Notes: generated from the sequence alone by a model not told the origin. Shown: positions 1 through 8,507, counted from the stretch's first letter. The stretch is 64,000 bases of DNA from Streptomyces sp. 378 (GCF_030124145.1 NZ_JASKMS010000030.1:43297-107296); one strand, 5' to 3'. Numbers and translations: made by a program.

Positions 1-780
1 ACCACCGGCCGCGGCCGGCTCGACATCGTCGGCTGCCACGACGACGGCGTCTGGGTCTCCCTCCAGGACGAGGACGGCACGTTCGCAACCCTCGGCGACG
101 AACCGGACCTCAAGGCGTTCGGCCACGATGAGGAAGCGGGCGGGTGGCTTGCCGACAAGCATCCCCGCTTCCTCGCCGACACCACCGGCGACGGCCGGCT
201 CGACATCGTCGGCTGCCACGACGACGGCGTCTGGGTCTCCCTCCAGGACGAGGACGGCACGTTCGCCGACCCTCTGTACGTCCTCGACGACTTCGGCACC
301 GACCAGGGATGGAGCTCGGTCGAGGAGCACCCCCGGTTCCTGCTCAGCACCACTGACGGCGGAGCAGTGGACATCGTCGGGTTCGGCTCGCAGGGCGTCG
401 TCATCTCACGCGGGCGCGGCGACGGCACGTTCGAGCCCGCCAAGCTCGTCCTGAACGACTTCGGGCACGCCCAGGGCTGGGCGAGCAAGAAACACCCCCG
501 GCTCCTCGCCGACGTCACCGGCGACGGCAACCCCGACATCGTCGGCTTCGGCGACGAGGGGGTCTGGGTGTCACACAACCGCGGCGACGGCCAGTTCGAG
601 CAGGCCCAACTGGTGTGCCGCGGCTTCGGGTACAACGAGGACGCAGGCGGCTGGCGGGTCGACCGCCACCCCCGCTTCCTCGCCGACATCACCGGTGACG
701 GACGCGTCGACATCGTCGGCTTCGGCGGTCCGGGCGTGTACGTGGCCCGAAACCTCTTCCGCCGCTTCCGGACCCGATAA
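1..780 (+). CDS. FG-GAP/VCBS-repeat protein, 3' end only
   Basis: The frame is open from the first base of the window to the TAA at 778-780, so the gene begins upstream; 259 codons are visible. The protein consists of repeats of about 60 residues built on LADxTGDGRxDIVGFGxxGV, each with a DxTGDG-type calcium-binding loop typical of FG-GAP/VCBS beta-propeller blades. Four units are visible, spaced about 180 bases. Such repeats normally form secreted or surface-displayed propellers, often attached to a hydrolase or lectin domain, but whatever lies N-terminal is outside the window. The last unit ends in a short basic tail (NLFRRFRTR). Function beyond the propeller cannot be stated. Confidence 0.85.
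   Translation, partial: TTGRGRLDIVGCHDDGVWVSLQDEDGTFATLGDEPDLKAFGHDEEAGGWLADKHPRFLADTTGDGRLDIVGCHDDGVWVSLQDEDGTFADPLYVLDDFGTDQGWSSVEEHPRFLLSTTDGGAVDIVGFGSQGVVISRGRGDGTFEPAKLVLNDFGHAQGWASKKHPRLLADVTGDGNPDIVGFGDEGVWVSHNRGDGQFEQAQLVCRGFGYNEDAGGWRVDRHPRFLADITGDGRVDIVGFGGPGVYVARNLFRRFRTR
13..266 (+). repeat. Near-identical 74-bp direct repeat inside the propeller gene
   Basis: Bases 13-86 and 193-266 are identical over 74 bp, with a period of 180 bp. The other repeat units of the same gene diverge freely at DNA level. This points to recent duplication or gene conversion of one blade, or an assembly effect at the window edge. Confidence 0.8.
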
Positions 781-1140
781 CCCCCCGGAGGACCTCCACA
801 GCCGCATCACGGCGAGTCGCCACCGGCATGCCGGAACCTGTCGGGCGACCAGGGCGCTACCCGACCACCACCAAGGGGGTGCCCTCGCCGGCCGCAGCGT
901 GCTGCGCCGACTCGCCGCTGTTCTGCGCGTACGCCAACCTCCAACCTCGCGCGAGTCTCGTCTCAGGAGCTGAGCCATGACATGGGCGAGGTTCATCCCC
1001 CCGGGTGAGGTCTCGGGGAAGAGAGCCGATTTGGCTGTGGCGGAACGAAGACATCAAGTGCCGGAGCCCACATTTGTTGGGCTGTGGTCGGCGGCGCGTC
1101 AACGGTCGCGCCGTGGCAGCGACGGAAGAAAACTGGACCG
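781..1140. other. Intergenic, no gene supported
   Basis: The 360 bases between the propeller gene and the cold-shock gene contain only short overlapping frames without a convincing ribosome site or family resemblance. The upstream region of the cold-shock gene, including any regulatory 5' leader, must lie here. Confidence 0.5.
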
Positions 1141-1344
1141 ATGCTGACAGGCACTGTGAAGTCGTTCGACGGTAACAAGGAGCACGGCTACATCAGCCAG
1201 GACGACGACGGCCCCGACGTGTACGTGCGCTTCTCGGCCGTCCAGACCAACGGATACAGGAGCTTGGAGGAGAACCAGCGGGTGGGGTACGAGGTCACCT
1301 CGGGCCCGAAGGGCCCGCAGGCGGAGATGGTCCGCCCGCTGTAA
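1141..1344 (+). CDS. Cold-shock domain protein, divergent
   Basis: A 67-residue single cold-shock domain, the normal length of CspA-type proteins, which bind single-stranded RNA/DNA and act as RNA chaperones. The start ATG gives MLTGTVKSFDGNKEHGYISQ. RNP1 is altered: KGFGFI of the usual protein is replaced by KEHGYI, and RNP2 (VFAHYS) is VYVRFS, so two aromatic base-stacking positions differ. The C-terminal GPKGPQAEMV matches the family. A canonical copy is present at 63615-63818 on the other strand. The changed aromatic residues suggest altered nucleic-acid binding, but the fold should be kept. Confidence 0.85.
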   Translation: MLTGTVKSFDGNKEHGYISQDDDGPDVYVRFSAVQTNGYRSLEENQRVGYEVTSGPKGPQAEMVRPL

Positions 1345-1424
1345 CCGAGGTGGCGGGCGAACCGTTTGGGCGCCCTTCATGCCGGAGCTGGCCGACAGCG
1401 TCCTCACTCGTCCTTGCGGGTAGA

Positions 1425-2654
1425 TCACCAGTTGACGTGCAGGGCCCGGAGGCCGTATACGACTGCATGGTCGTGCGTAGCCGGGGCGGCGTTCGCGTTG
1501 TCCAGGTGGAGGGTGGGGAAGCGGTGCAGCAGTTTGGTCAGGATGATTTCGATTTCGAGGCGTCCTAGTTGCTGGCCGATGCACTGGTGGGGTCCGTGGC
1601 CGAAGCTGAGGTGCTGGCGGCTGTTGTGACGCTGGAGGTCAAGGCGGTCGGGGTTGGGGAACTGCCGCGGGTCACGGTTGGCCGCCGGCAGGTGGAGAAC
1701 GACGCGTTCTCCGGCCTCGATTCGCTGGCCCTCGATGACGAGCGCTTCGCGCGCGACTCGGAGGAGACCGAATTGCAGGATGGTGTGATAGCGCAGCAGT
1801 TCCTCGACGGCGTTGGCGATGAGCGACGGGTCCGCTTGCAGGCTCTGCCAGAGGGCGGGTGAGCGCAGCAGGGTCAGGATGCTGAGGGAGATCATGTTCG
1901 CGGACGTCTCGTGACCGGCGATGAGCATCAGCTGCCCGAGGGAGACGATCTCGCCGTCGGCCAGCGGGGGGCCGCCGTCGGGCGGGCGGTGCTGGGTCAG
2001 CCCGCTCAGGAGGTCGTCGACCGGATCCCGGCGCTTGGCTTCGACCAGGCCGCGCAGGTAGGTGTGCATGGCCTTCTTGCTGGCCAGCAGGTCCTCTCGC
2101 GTCCGGTCCAGGGCCAGAAGTTCTCCGGTGAGGCGCTGGAAGTGGTCGTGGTCGGTGTAGGGGACGCCCAGCAGTTCGCAGATCACCAGGGACGGCACGG
2201 GCAGGGCAAGAGCGGGAACAAGATCGACCGGGCCACGGGGCATCGCCGCGATGGCGTCCAGGTGCTCGTCCACGTACTTCTCGATGCGGGGGCGCAGGGT
2301 GCGGATGCGGCGCATGGAGAACTGCCCGATGAGCGGATGCCGCAGCCGTGTGTGTTCGGGTGGATCGCTGGTGAGCAGGTCCGATGTTCGGAACTGCGCC
2401 ATCTCCGCTTCCGTGATGAGACTGGCTCTGACCTGGGAGTTGAGATGGGGCCTGCGGGAGCTGAGCCTTGGGTCGGCCAGGGCGGCGCGGACGTCCTCGT
2501 AACGGGTGAGAAGCCAGCCTGGAGGGCCGTCGGGGAAGGCCAGGCGTGCCACCGGCCGTTCGGTACGCAGGCGGGCGTATTCGTCTGGCGGGTGCATGGG
2601 GCAGCGGCGCTGGGTGGGCAGTGTGATCGCTGCGGTGTTGGTCTCATCCTTCAC
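1425..2654 (-). CDS. Cytochrome P450
   Basis: A 409-residue bacterial class I P450. Diagnostic motifs are all present: oxygen-binding I-helix AGHETS (246-251), K-helix ExxR in EELLR (284-288) and the haem loop FGHGPHQCIG (351-360) with ligand Cys358. It has no membrane anchor and would need a ferredoxin and reductase encoded elsewhere. The start is a GTG; the N-terminal TLPTQRRCPMHPPDEYARLR is typical of streptomycete P450s. It lies 56 bases downstream of a class I terpene cyclase on the same strand and is the last gene of the terpene locus, so it probably oxidises that terpene. Substrate unknown. Confidence 0.93.
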   Translation of the reverse strand: MKDETNTAAITLPTQRRCPMHPPDEYARLRTERPVARLAFPDGPPGWLLTRYEDVRAALADPRLSSRRPHLNSQVRASLITEAEMAQFRTSDLLTSDPPEHTRLRHPLIGQFSMRRIRTLRPRIEKYVDEHLDAIAAMPRGPVDLVPALALPVPSLVICELLGVPYTDHDHFQRLTGELLALDRTREDLLASKKAMHTYLRGLVEAKRRDPVDDLLSGLTQHRPPDGGPPLADGEIVSLGQLMLIAGHETSANMISLSILTLLRSPALWQSLQADPSLIANAVEELLRYHTILQFGLLRVAREALVIEGQRIEAGERVVLHLPAANRDPRQFPNPDRLDLQRHNSRQHLSFGHGPHQCIGQQLGRLEIEIILTKLLHRFPTLHLDNANAAPATHDHAVVYGLRALHVNW

Positions 2655-2710
2655 GTCCGCCGTCCGCCGTCCTCCGGTCCTCTCGCCTTGTCCTGCGCTG
2701 TAGCGGACAG

Positions 2711-3676
2711 CTATCGGTAGCGGCCGGAGGTGAGTATCCAGCCGAGGTGGGTGCCGGGCATGTCTCCGATGATGCGCACGACGCGGTGGAGCCGGTCCGT
2801 GCCAGGCTTGTGCTGGCGTGCTTCGGTCAGGACAGCGCGCTCGGCTTCACGGAGGTCCCTCAGTCGGCGGGTGATGTGCGCGCGGACCTGATCGACGGCT
2901 TCCTGCTCGCCGCAGCCGTGGGCATGGCGCAGGACGGTGACGTAGTTGGTGGGTTCGTTGTTGGCCTGTTCGCGGGGCAGAGAGATGACGTCGTTGCACC
3001 AGGCGGTGATGTCGCTGGAGGCCGCGCACAGTTCGGTCCAGGCACTGGTGCCGGCCAGATGCGGGGGGATCTCGGTGTGGCAGGTGACTTCGACGAGGTC
3101 GTACATGAACATGCCGTTGGCGTCCCGGCGCAGGCCCGGATAGTCCTCTGGGGTGGGGAGGGTGCCGGTCTGCCGGTGGGTGATCTGAGTGAGGAAGGCG
3201 TCGCGATGCTGGTGGACGTGGTCCAGGATCCGGCTGCGCCATGCCGGGGACATCCGTGCGGCGGTCCGGGGCCACAGGTCGGCCAGGGCCCTGACCGCGG
3301 GAGAATGTGCGGCGGCTGGCGTGGGCCGGCCTTGGATGATGGCGATGATGGCGGTGTAGGTGGCGTGCACGCTCTGTGGTGAGCGGCCCATCACACCTTC
3401 GTCCTGTTCGTCGTCGAGGTGGAAGAGCCAGGTCGCCCACTGGGCGAAGAGTTCGACGTCCGCCTCGCCTTCGTCGGGCAGGATGCGAGCGGCCACCAGG
3501 TGGAATCCGGAACGGCGCAGGCGTGTGTCCTCGGCTGTGCCGGTGGTCAGGCCCACCCGCGTAGCCCACGCGGCGAGGCGGTTGCCGACGTGCTCGGCTC
3601 GCGGGTGCATCCGGTCGGGGACCAGGATGCCGAAGTCGGGTCTGATGAGCCCTGAGGAGCGGGTCGGCTCGATCAT
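2711..3676 (-). CDS. Class I terpene cyclase
   Basis: A 321-residue single-domain bacterial class I terpene synthase. The aspartate-rich Mg2+ site is LDDEQDE (D88, D89, D92) and the second metal site is NDVISLPRE (N228, S232, E236). The protein ends in an RY pair, as is usual. These enzymes ionise a prenyl diphosphate and cyclise the carbocation. The ATG at 3676 is chosen because AAAGGGA lies just upstream; a longer frame extends to 4204 but the extra sequence has no domain. There is no disordered N-terminal extension, so it does not look like an encapsulin cargo. Upstream lies a class II cyclase, downstream a P450. It could act on FPP, GGPP or on the bicyclic diphosphate made by its neighbour. 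Confidence 0.9.
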   Translation of the reverse strand: MIEPTRSSGLIRPDFGILVPDRMHPRAEHVGNRLAAWATRVGLTTGTAEDTRLRRSGFHLVAARILPDEGEADVELFAQWATWLFHLDDEQDEGVMGRSPQSVHATYTAIIAIIQGRPTPAAAHSPAVRALADLWPRTAARMSPAWRSRILDHVHQHRDAFLTQITHRQTGTLPTPEDYPGLRRDANGMFMYDLVEVTCHTEIPPHLAGTSAWTELCAASSDITAWCNDVISLPREQANNEPTNYVTVLRHAHGCGEQEAVDQVRAHITRRLRDLREAERAVLTEARQHKPGTDRLHRVVRIIGDMPGTHLGWILTSGRYR

Positions 3677-3836
3677 CGGTTCCCTTTCGCCGGCGGCGAC
3701 GTGCGGGGCGTCGCTCTGACCCCGGGGCGTGGCCGGTGACCGTGCCTGCGGCGGGAAGAACACCCTGAGGTGCCCCGCGGACGCCCGCCCGGGCGTGTGG
3801 TCTCCCCACTGGGCTCGGTGTGGTGCCTGGCTACGG

Positions 3837-5438
3837 TCACCAGTGCCAGCTCTCATCACAGGCACCCAGCGCGAGCAGCGTCCAGATGTCGGCGAAGACG
3901 GGTGCGTCGAAGAGCAACGGCCGGGGAGCGACCTGGTCGGGCAGGGCGCTGAATCCTCCGTCCATCTCCTGGCGGGCCAGGAGATGGAAGATGCCGCGGC
4001 GTACGACGTGGTCTGTGCCGACATGACGTCCCATCGCGGACAAGGCGAGCAGCGAGTACGCGGTACTGGTGGTGTCACTCGCATCACCGGGGCGGTATCC
4101 CCAGCCGCCGTCGTCGTTCTGCGCCAGATCGAAGAAGCGCCGCGAGCGGGCCACCGCCTGTTCGCGATCGGCCCGCAGGCCCGGCAGACGGGAGGCGGGC
4201 ACACTGTGCAGGGCCCACATGGCCCGCCAGATGGTGTTGGCCTCGCTCAGCGTCCAGCTGCGCTCGAACGTTCCGTCGGCCTTCTGCGCCCCGAGCAGGT
4301 AGCGGGCGGCGTTCTCCAGCAGAGCGGCATGTGTTTCTCCCGCCCAGCCCAGCGCGCTGGCGGCTCCGCCGGTCATTCCCGCCTCGGACGGGTCGCCAGC
4401 CACATAGGTGGGAAAGCCCCCGTCCCGGCCCACGATGGCCGACAGATACTTCCCGGCCCGCTCGAGCGGCTTCGCGTAGCGCCGACTGTCGGCTGCGGCG
4501 AGGAAGGCTACAGCGTACGAGGTGGTGTCGACGTCGGACTGCACCATGTTCTCGCCGAACGGCCAGCCCCCGTCCGGGCTTTGCCTGGCCGTCAGGTAGT
4601 CGCCCATGCGCCGCGTCAGTTCGCGATCGGCTCCCGCTCTGACCAGGCCGAGACCCGTGGGCGCGGTGCAGAACACGGACAGGTTGGCGATGCCGGGCAC
4701 GCCTCCGTCGGGATTCAGGCACTCCACCAGCAGACCGATGCCCTCGGCGACATCTGCGCTCCCGGGGGCGAAAGCGCTGACGGCCCGCAGTGCCAGCAGG
4801 TGCGCTGTCACATGGTTTTCCCACACGCCACGGCGCTGGCCTTCCCGCAGCAGCTTCACCAGCAGCTCACGCTCGGCGGTGGTGACCGCCTCAGGCCGGT
4901 CCAGCCCGTGGGCGATCGTCACCTTGAGCGCCAGCATGATCATCTGCACCCAGGGGGCCCGGTTTCCGCTGTTGATGCGCTCCGGCTGCATTCCCGGGTT
5001 GAAATCGATCGCGCCGACGGTCGCGAGACAGACGTCGAAGAACAACCGCTTCCGGGCGAAGGTGAAGTGGTCGAAGCCGGCGAGGAGTTCCGCGTGCACC
5101 CAGTCGGCGTCGCTCTTCCGGCCGGCAAGGACCGCATCGCTGAGCGCGGAGTCGAAACGCGTGGTCCCAGCACCGGGGCCCCGCCCCAGGAACGTCTCCA
5201 GGCCCCTCTGCGCGGTGGTGTGCTGCCGCTGCCTGCGCAGCAGCGACAGCAGCAGCGCCGATTCCAGGACCCGGCTGCCGCAAGGCCCGGGCACGGACCC
5301 GTCGTCCCGTACCTGCGCTGCGAGATGGTTGGTTAGGTCGTGGCGAGCCCGGTCGACTTCCGTCACCGCACCCGTGCCTGCTGGGTGGGAACGCGGCGCA
5401 GGTACGGCATGAACGGGTGTGGCAGGCTCGGCATTCAC
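3837..5438 (-). CDS. Class II terpene cyclase (squalene-hopene cyclase fold, DxDTT)
   Basis: A 533-residue beta-gamma-domain protein with prenyltransferase/squalene-oxidase repeats (QSPDGGWPF, QKADGTF, QNDDGGWGY, QEMDGGF). The catalytic acid is DVDTT (302-306) rather than DxDD. From memory, DxDTT variants occur in bacterial class II sesquiterpene cyclases that make drimenyl diphosphate; that link is by motif only. Class II enzymes cyclise by protonation and keep the diphosphate, which fits a partner class I cyclase next door. The start chosen is GTG 5438, preceded by CGGAGAA at good spacing; a TTG ten codons upstream is less likely. First gene of a three-gene terpene operon. No prenyl diphosphate synthase is nearby. 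Confidence 0.85.
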   Translation of the reverse strand: MNAEPATPVHAVPAPRSHPAGTGAVTEVDRARHDLTNHLAAQVRDDGSVPGPCGSRVLESALLLSLLRRQRQHTTAQRGLETFLGRGPGAGTTRFDSALSDAVLAGRKSDADWVHAELLAGFDHFTFARKRLFFDVCLATVGAIDFNPGMQPERINSGNRAPWVQMIMLALKVTIAHGLDRPEAVTTAERELLVKLLREGQRRGVWENHVTAHLLALRAVSAFAPGSADVAEGIGLLVECLNPDGGVPGIANLSVFCTAPTGLGLVRAGADRELTRRMGDYLTARQSPDGGWPFGENMVQSDVDTTSYAVAFLAAADSRRYAKPLERAGKYLSAIVGRDGGFPTYVAGDPSEAGMTGGAASALGWAGETHAALLENAARYLLGAQKADGTFERSWTLSEANTIWRAMWALHSVPASRLPGLRADREQAVARSRRFFDLAQNDDGGWGYRPGDASDTTSTAYSLLALSAMGRHVGTDHVVRRGIFHLLARQEMDGGFSALPDQVAPRPLLFDAPVFADIWTLLALGACDESWHW

Positions 5439-5840
5439 GATGATTCTCCGTTCGGGGCACTGCACCAACTCGCGGGAGGCTGCGAGAGCCGGCCGGAGTC
5501 CGTACAGCCGTCAGGCTTCGGGCCTCCCCGTGTTTCTGCGCGTTCCGGGTGACCCGTCGCTGGGAGTCCTTGGCCTTGGACGGTCGGTCTCATTGCCGGC
5601 ATCTGCTTCACTCGCTTTCGCAGGTGTGCACGTCACCACCACGTCGCCTACCGACCCCGCCTTTGACGACGACCCTCCGGCAGACCCAGCCGGTCGACCT
5701 ACTTGGTCGGCGCGTCGAGCGCTCGCCCACCCGCCGTCCTCCCGTACAGCCACGCCCGCCAGGTCGGCGACAGATTCCTTAATGTCGCCCCCTTTCATCG
5801 AGTCCGAGAAGGCGCATACCACCCTCTCTTGACGCGTACC

Positions 5841-5880
5841 GGGTCTCGCGTAGTGCGCCGCAGCGCACTACGCCAGACCC
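5841..5880. repeat. Inverted repeat (hairpin)
   Basis: GGGTCT then GCGTAGTGCG pair with CGCACTACGC and AGACCC around a 6-base loop, with one C-C mismatch. The stem has 16 paired bases. No T-run follows on either strand; it may be a rho-independent terminator of the streptomycete type or a protein-binding palindrome. Confidence 0.7.
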
Positions 5881-5900
5881 GCGCGGGCCGTGCAGCCATA

Positions 5901-5935
5901 TGAACGGCCGCGAGGCCGAATGGCGCGGCCGTTCA
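5901..5935. terminator. Perfect 12-bp inverted repeat, terminator-like
   Basis: TGAACGGCCGCG (5901-5912) is perfectly complementary to CGCGGCCGTTCA (5924-5935) across an 11-base loop. It lies between the terpene operon's upstream region and the gene-fragment zone. It is GC-rich without a clear T-tract. Confidence 0.55.
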
Positions 5936-6129
5936 GCCCCCCCATGAAAGAGCGGGGTCGGCTGCTGCGGGGCTTCGCCGTGTGTGCGCTGCTACGGCCT
6001 GTTTGAGCCCCCGGTGTGCATGGGCCCGGCGGCCACGGTTGATTGATCCGCCGGACAGTTCTCACGCTCCTGTGGAGATACGGCGCGCGGTCTCGGTCTT
6101 CCGACACAGCGGCCGCGGAGCTGTGCCGC

Positions 6130-6591
6130 GACCTTCACCTGGACCGGCAACCAGCACGGCAGCACCGACCCCGCCGCCATCGGCTCCGCCGACATCCCCT
6201 TCCGCAACACCGACGGCAGCAAGGCACTGATCAGCTACGAGCCTCCTCGCCCAGCAGCCCCAGGTACGCGTCGGCGACCAGTGGCTCGGCTACACCCTGC
6301 CCACCGGCGCCTCGTCACCTCGGCGAGGTGGCCCTGCCCCGCGACGGCTGGCAGGCAACAGCGTCCGCGAGCAGCTCGGACGACTCTCCGTCCAATGCCA
6401 TCGACGGCGACGCCGCCACCCGGTGGAGCCTGGGCCACGGCATGCAGTCCGGCGACTGGTTCCAGGTCGACCTCGGCTCGACCCAGACCTTCGACCAGCT
6501 CGTCCTGGACACGAGCGCCTCGTCCGGTGACTTCGTCCGCCAGTACGAGGTGTACACCTCCGACGACGGCACCAACTGGGGCAAGCCGATC
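6130..6591 (+). pseudogene. F5/8 type C (discoidin-like) domain fragment
   Basis: From about 6340 the translation is a clear F5/8 type C carbohydrate-binding domain: WQATASASSSDDSPSNAIDG, TRWSLG, WFQVDLGSTQTFDQLVLD, YEVYTSDDGTNWG. Upstream (6130-6330), a different frame reads TFTWTGNQHGSTDPAAIG then LLAQQPQVRVGDQWLGYTLP, so at least one frameshift separates the parts. The fragment stops abruptly at about 6591, where sequence of an unrelated gene on the opposite strand begins. Such domains usually sit on secreted glycoside hydrolases. It has no start, no end and no intact frame: a relic. Confidence 0.7.
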
Positions 6592-7133
6592 GTGTCGGTG
6601 ATGAGGACGACACGGTTGCCGTCCAACCCGGCCCCCAGGCGCGGAAGTTGCACGTCCAGGCGGCGTACCCGTGGTACCCGGCGGGCCTCGGCGTACCCCC
6701 AGGCGAGCAGCACGGCGGGTACGCCGAGGACCGCCCAAGAGACGATCCGGGCCCGGTTTTGACCGTCGCTTACGCCGACCACGGTCAGGGCGAGGCGCAG
6801 CAGGACGCCGAGCAGGACGGACCAAGCGAACAGAACCCAGCTGGCCCCAAGGAGAGTGTCCCCGACGATCGCCACCCGGTCCTGCTGCCGCCGGCCGTGG
6901 CCGCGTGCCATCGCGAGCGGCATAGCGATCAGACCGAGGACGAACAGGGCTGTGCCGCCCAGCGCCACGGGGAGCGGCCAGTGCTGGCCGACGTGCAGCA
7001 GTACCCAGCAGGGCACGGTCCACAGCAGGACGGGGGCGATCAAAGGGATGTAGCGCATCAGGCGACGCAGTCGGCTCTGCTGGGTCGAATGCGCTGCACC
7101 GTCCGCGGATCGGGCCTCGCTGGTGACGGTCAC
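6592..7133 (-). pseudogene. Metallophosphoesterase, N-terminal fragment
   Basis: The first 180 or so residues of a membrane-anchored calcineurin-like phosphoesterase: ATG at 7133, four predicted transmembrane stretches (IPLIAPVLLWTVPCWVLL, ALGGTALFVLGLIAMPLAM, LLGASWVLFAWSVLLGVLL, IVSWAVLGVPAVLLAW), then RVVLITDT. In the intact family this continues into the metal-binding DTHYGP motif, but here it runs into reverse-complement F5/8-domain sequence at 6591/6592. All catalytic residues after the first Asp are therefore lost. The frame continues to 6315 only because the foreign sequence happens to be open. Confidence 0.7.
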
Positions 7134-7149
7134 GCTTCCCCTCCTCAGG

Positions 7150-7402
7150 TAGCCAGACTGCCGACGCGCTCATCGGCAACGTGCGCAACGGGGCGACCGG
7201 CCCGGACTCGATCGATCAGGAGTCGTTGGCCGCGCTTCTCAGTCGGATATGGGGATGGGACCTCTACCGCGAGACCCTGGCCTGTGCCGTCGCCGACCAC
7301 CTGGCCATCGAGACCGGTTCGCGTGTGGTGTGTCGGTGCGAATACTTCCGGTCGTCAGTGGGCGTCAGTTGTCGACTGGTCCCGCCTAGCGGTCGGGTTT
7401 GA
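7150..7402 (+). pseudogene. Unidentified gene fragment
   Basis: The plus-strand frame reads ADALIGNVRNGATGPDSI, DQESLAALLSRIWGWDLY, RETLACAVADHLAIETGSR with strong G/C third-position bias, so it is real former coding DNA. No start with a ribosome site is visible and bias is lost after about 7330. I do not recognise the family. Confidence 0.35.
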
Positions 7403-7436
7403 ACGCAGAGGCCCCGTGTGTGTGAGGGGCGGGAGG

Positions 7437-7666
7437 ATGGGTGGGTGCTGTCCCGGGTCCGGGGTCTGACTCATGACATGTCTGACCGGAGTGTCTGAAT
7501 CACACAGTGTCGGCTGTTGGCCGGGGATGGCGCGTTGTCGGTGCCGGGCTGGCGGGGTGTGTCCCGATAGGGGCCTGCCGATTGTTGTGGCGTCCTCACG
7601 ATTCTGACGGCCTGACGCTGCTCGGTGCCAGCAACGCAACGCGCCATCGGACCGGAAGGAACGGGC
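7437..7666 (+). ncRNA. IS110 left-end noncoding region; candidate bridge RNA locus
   Basis: This noncoding stretch directly precedes an IS110-type transposase start and is conserved in a second copy at 8957-9170 that has lost its transposase. In the IS110 group, the noncoding end upstream of the transposase is known to encode a structured guide (bridge) RNA. Conservation of two segments (ATGGGTGGGTGCTGTCCCGG and TAGGGGCCTGCCGAT... to the start codon) around a 60-odd-base variable block is seen directly. The RNA itself is inference; its ends and folds were not determined. Confidence 0.4.
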
Positions 7667-8367
7667 ATGTCCAGATCGACCATGTCCAGTACGTCGCTCG
7701 CTCCGCGGGCCCGTCGTTGCCCTGCGGGGGAGGTGGTGCTGGGAGTGGACACGCACCGGGATGCGCATGTGGCTGCGGCGCTCTCGTTGATGGGGACGGT
7801 GCTGGCCACCGGCGAGTTCCCGGCCACCGCGGCCGGGTACTGCGATCTGCTGAAGTGGGCCAGGAAGTCGGGAGCCGTGAGGCGGGCCGGGGTGGAAGGG
7901 ACCGGCTCTTACGGGGCGTCCCTGTCGCGCCACCTGCTGACCCAGGGCGTAGACGTGTTTGACGTGAATCGGATGGACCGGGTAGATCGCCGTCAGCGCG
8001 GCAAATCGGATCCGCTCGATGCCCAGAACGCGGCGCGAGCCGTATTGAGCGGGCGAGCCCGTGCCCGGGCCAAATCGGGCGACGGACCGGTGCAGATCGC
8101 CAGGATGTACAAGCTGGCCAAGGGGTCGGCGGTCAAAGCCCGCACCCAGGCCATCAACCAGCTCGTGGTGGCGACCGGCAGGCCAACGCCGCGCTCCATC
8201 GCATCGTGTTCACGCGCTTGCGGGTCGACCCGCGCACCCAGGACTACTACGAGCGGCGGATCAAGGAGGGCAAGACCCGGCGCGAAATCGTCCGCTGCCT
8301 CAAACGCTATGCTGCCCGCGAGGTCTTCCACCTGGTCAATCAGCTACAGCCAGACCCCCGCTCATAG
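7667..8367 (+). pseudogene. IS110-family transposase, internally deleted
   Basis: ATG 7667 follows GGAAGGA at ideal spacing. The N-terminal DEDD/RuvC-like domain is clear: VVLGVDTHRDAHVAAAL, GVEGTGSYGASLSRHL, VNRMDRVDRRQRGKSDPLDA, ending at AINQLVVATG (about residue 170). The sequence then jumps, in another frame, to the family's C-terminal end (QANAALHRIVFTRL, RIKEGKTRREIVRCLKRYA) with TAG at 8365-8367. About half of a normal 400-residue IS110 transposase, including the Tnp20 catalytic serine region, is missing, and the junction near 8180 is out of frame. Not functional. Confidence 0.85.
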
Positions 8368-8399
8368 GGGCTGTCGTGACAGATGAGAGGCTCAGACGG

Positions 8400-8507
8400 G
8401 TGAGCGAGACACCACCGAACACCCTGCAGTACCGCTTTGACGGGCCAGAAGAGGCTCCCGTCCTGATCCTGGGTCCCTCACTGGGTACCACATGGCACAT
8501 GTCGTAG
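8400..8507 (+). pseudogene. 3-oxoadipate enol-lactonase, N-terminal fragment
   Basis: GTG 8400 begins MSETPPNTLQYRFDGPEE followed by APVLILGPSLGTTWHM, the typical N-terminus of PcaD/PcaDC-type alpha/beta hydrolases of the beta-ketoadipate pathway. A TAG stops it after 35 residues, just before the family's WDRQ segment. No further pca sequence follows. It is a 5' remnant lying against the IS110 relic, consistent with IS-linked deletion. Confidence 0.65.

Larger units (their letters stand above)
5439..6129. other. Intergenic upstream of the terpene locus, with two strong hairpins
   Basis: This stretch must hold the promoter of the terpene operon. A possible small minus-strand gene (ATG 5798 to 5511, about 95 residues, starting MKGGDIKESV) has no clear ribosome site or family, and codon bias is weak, so it is not called. 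Bases 5841-5880 and 5901-5935 form separate hairpins. Confidence 0.45.

Noticed and set aside
3677..4204. N-terminal extension of the class I terpene cyclase
   Set aside because: Arg/Pro-rich sequence overlapping the class II gene in another frame; ATG 3676 has a ribosome site and fits family length.
5511..5798. Small minus-strand gene upstream of the class II cyclase
   Set aside because: No ribosome site, weak third-position bias, no family; left as a possibility within the intergenic entry.
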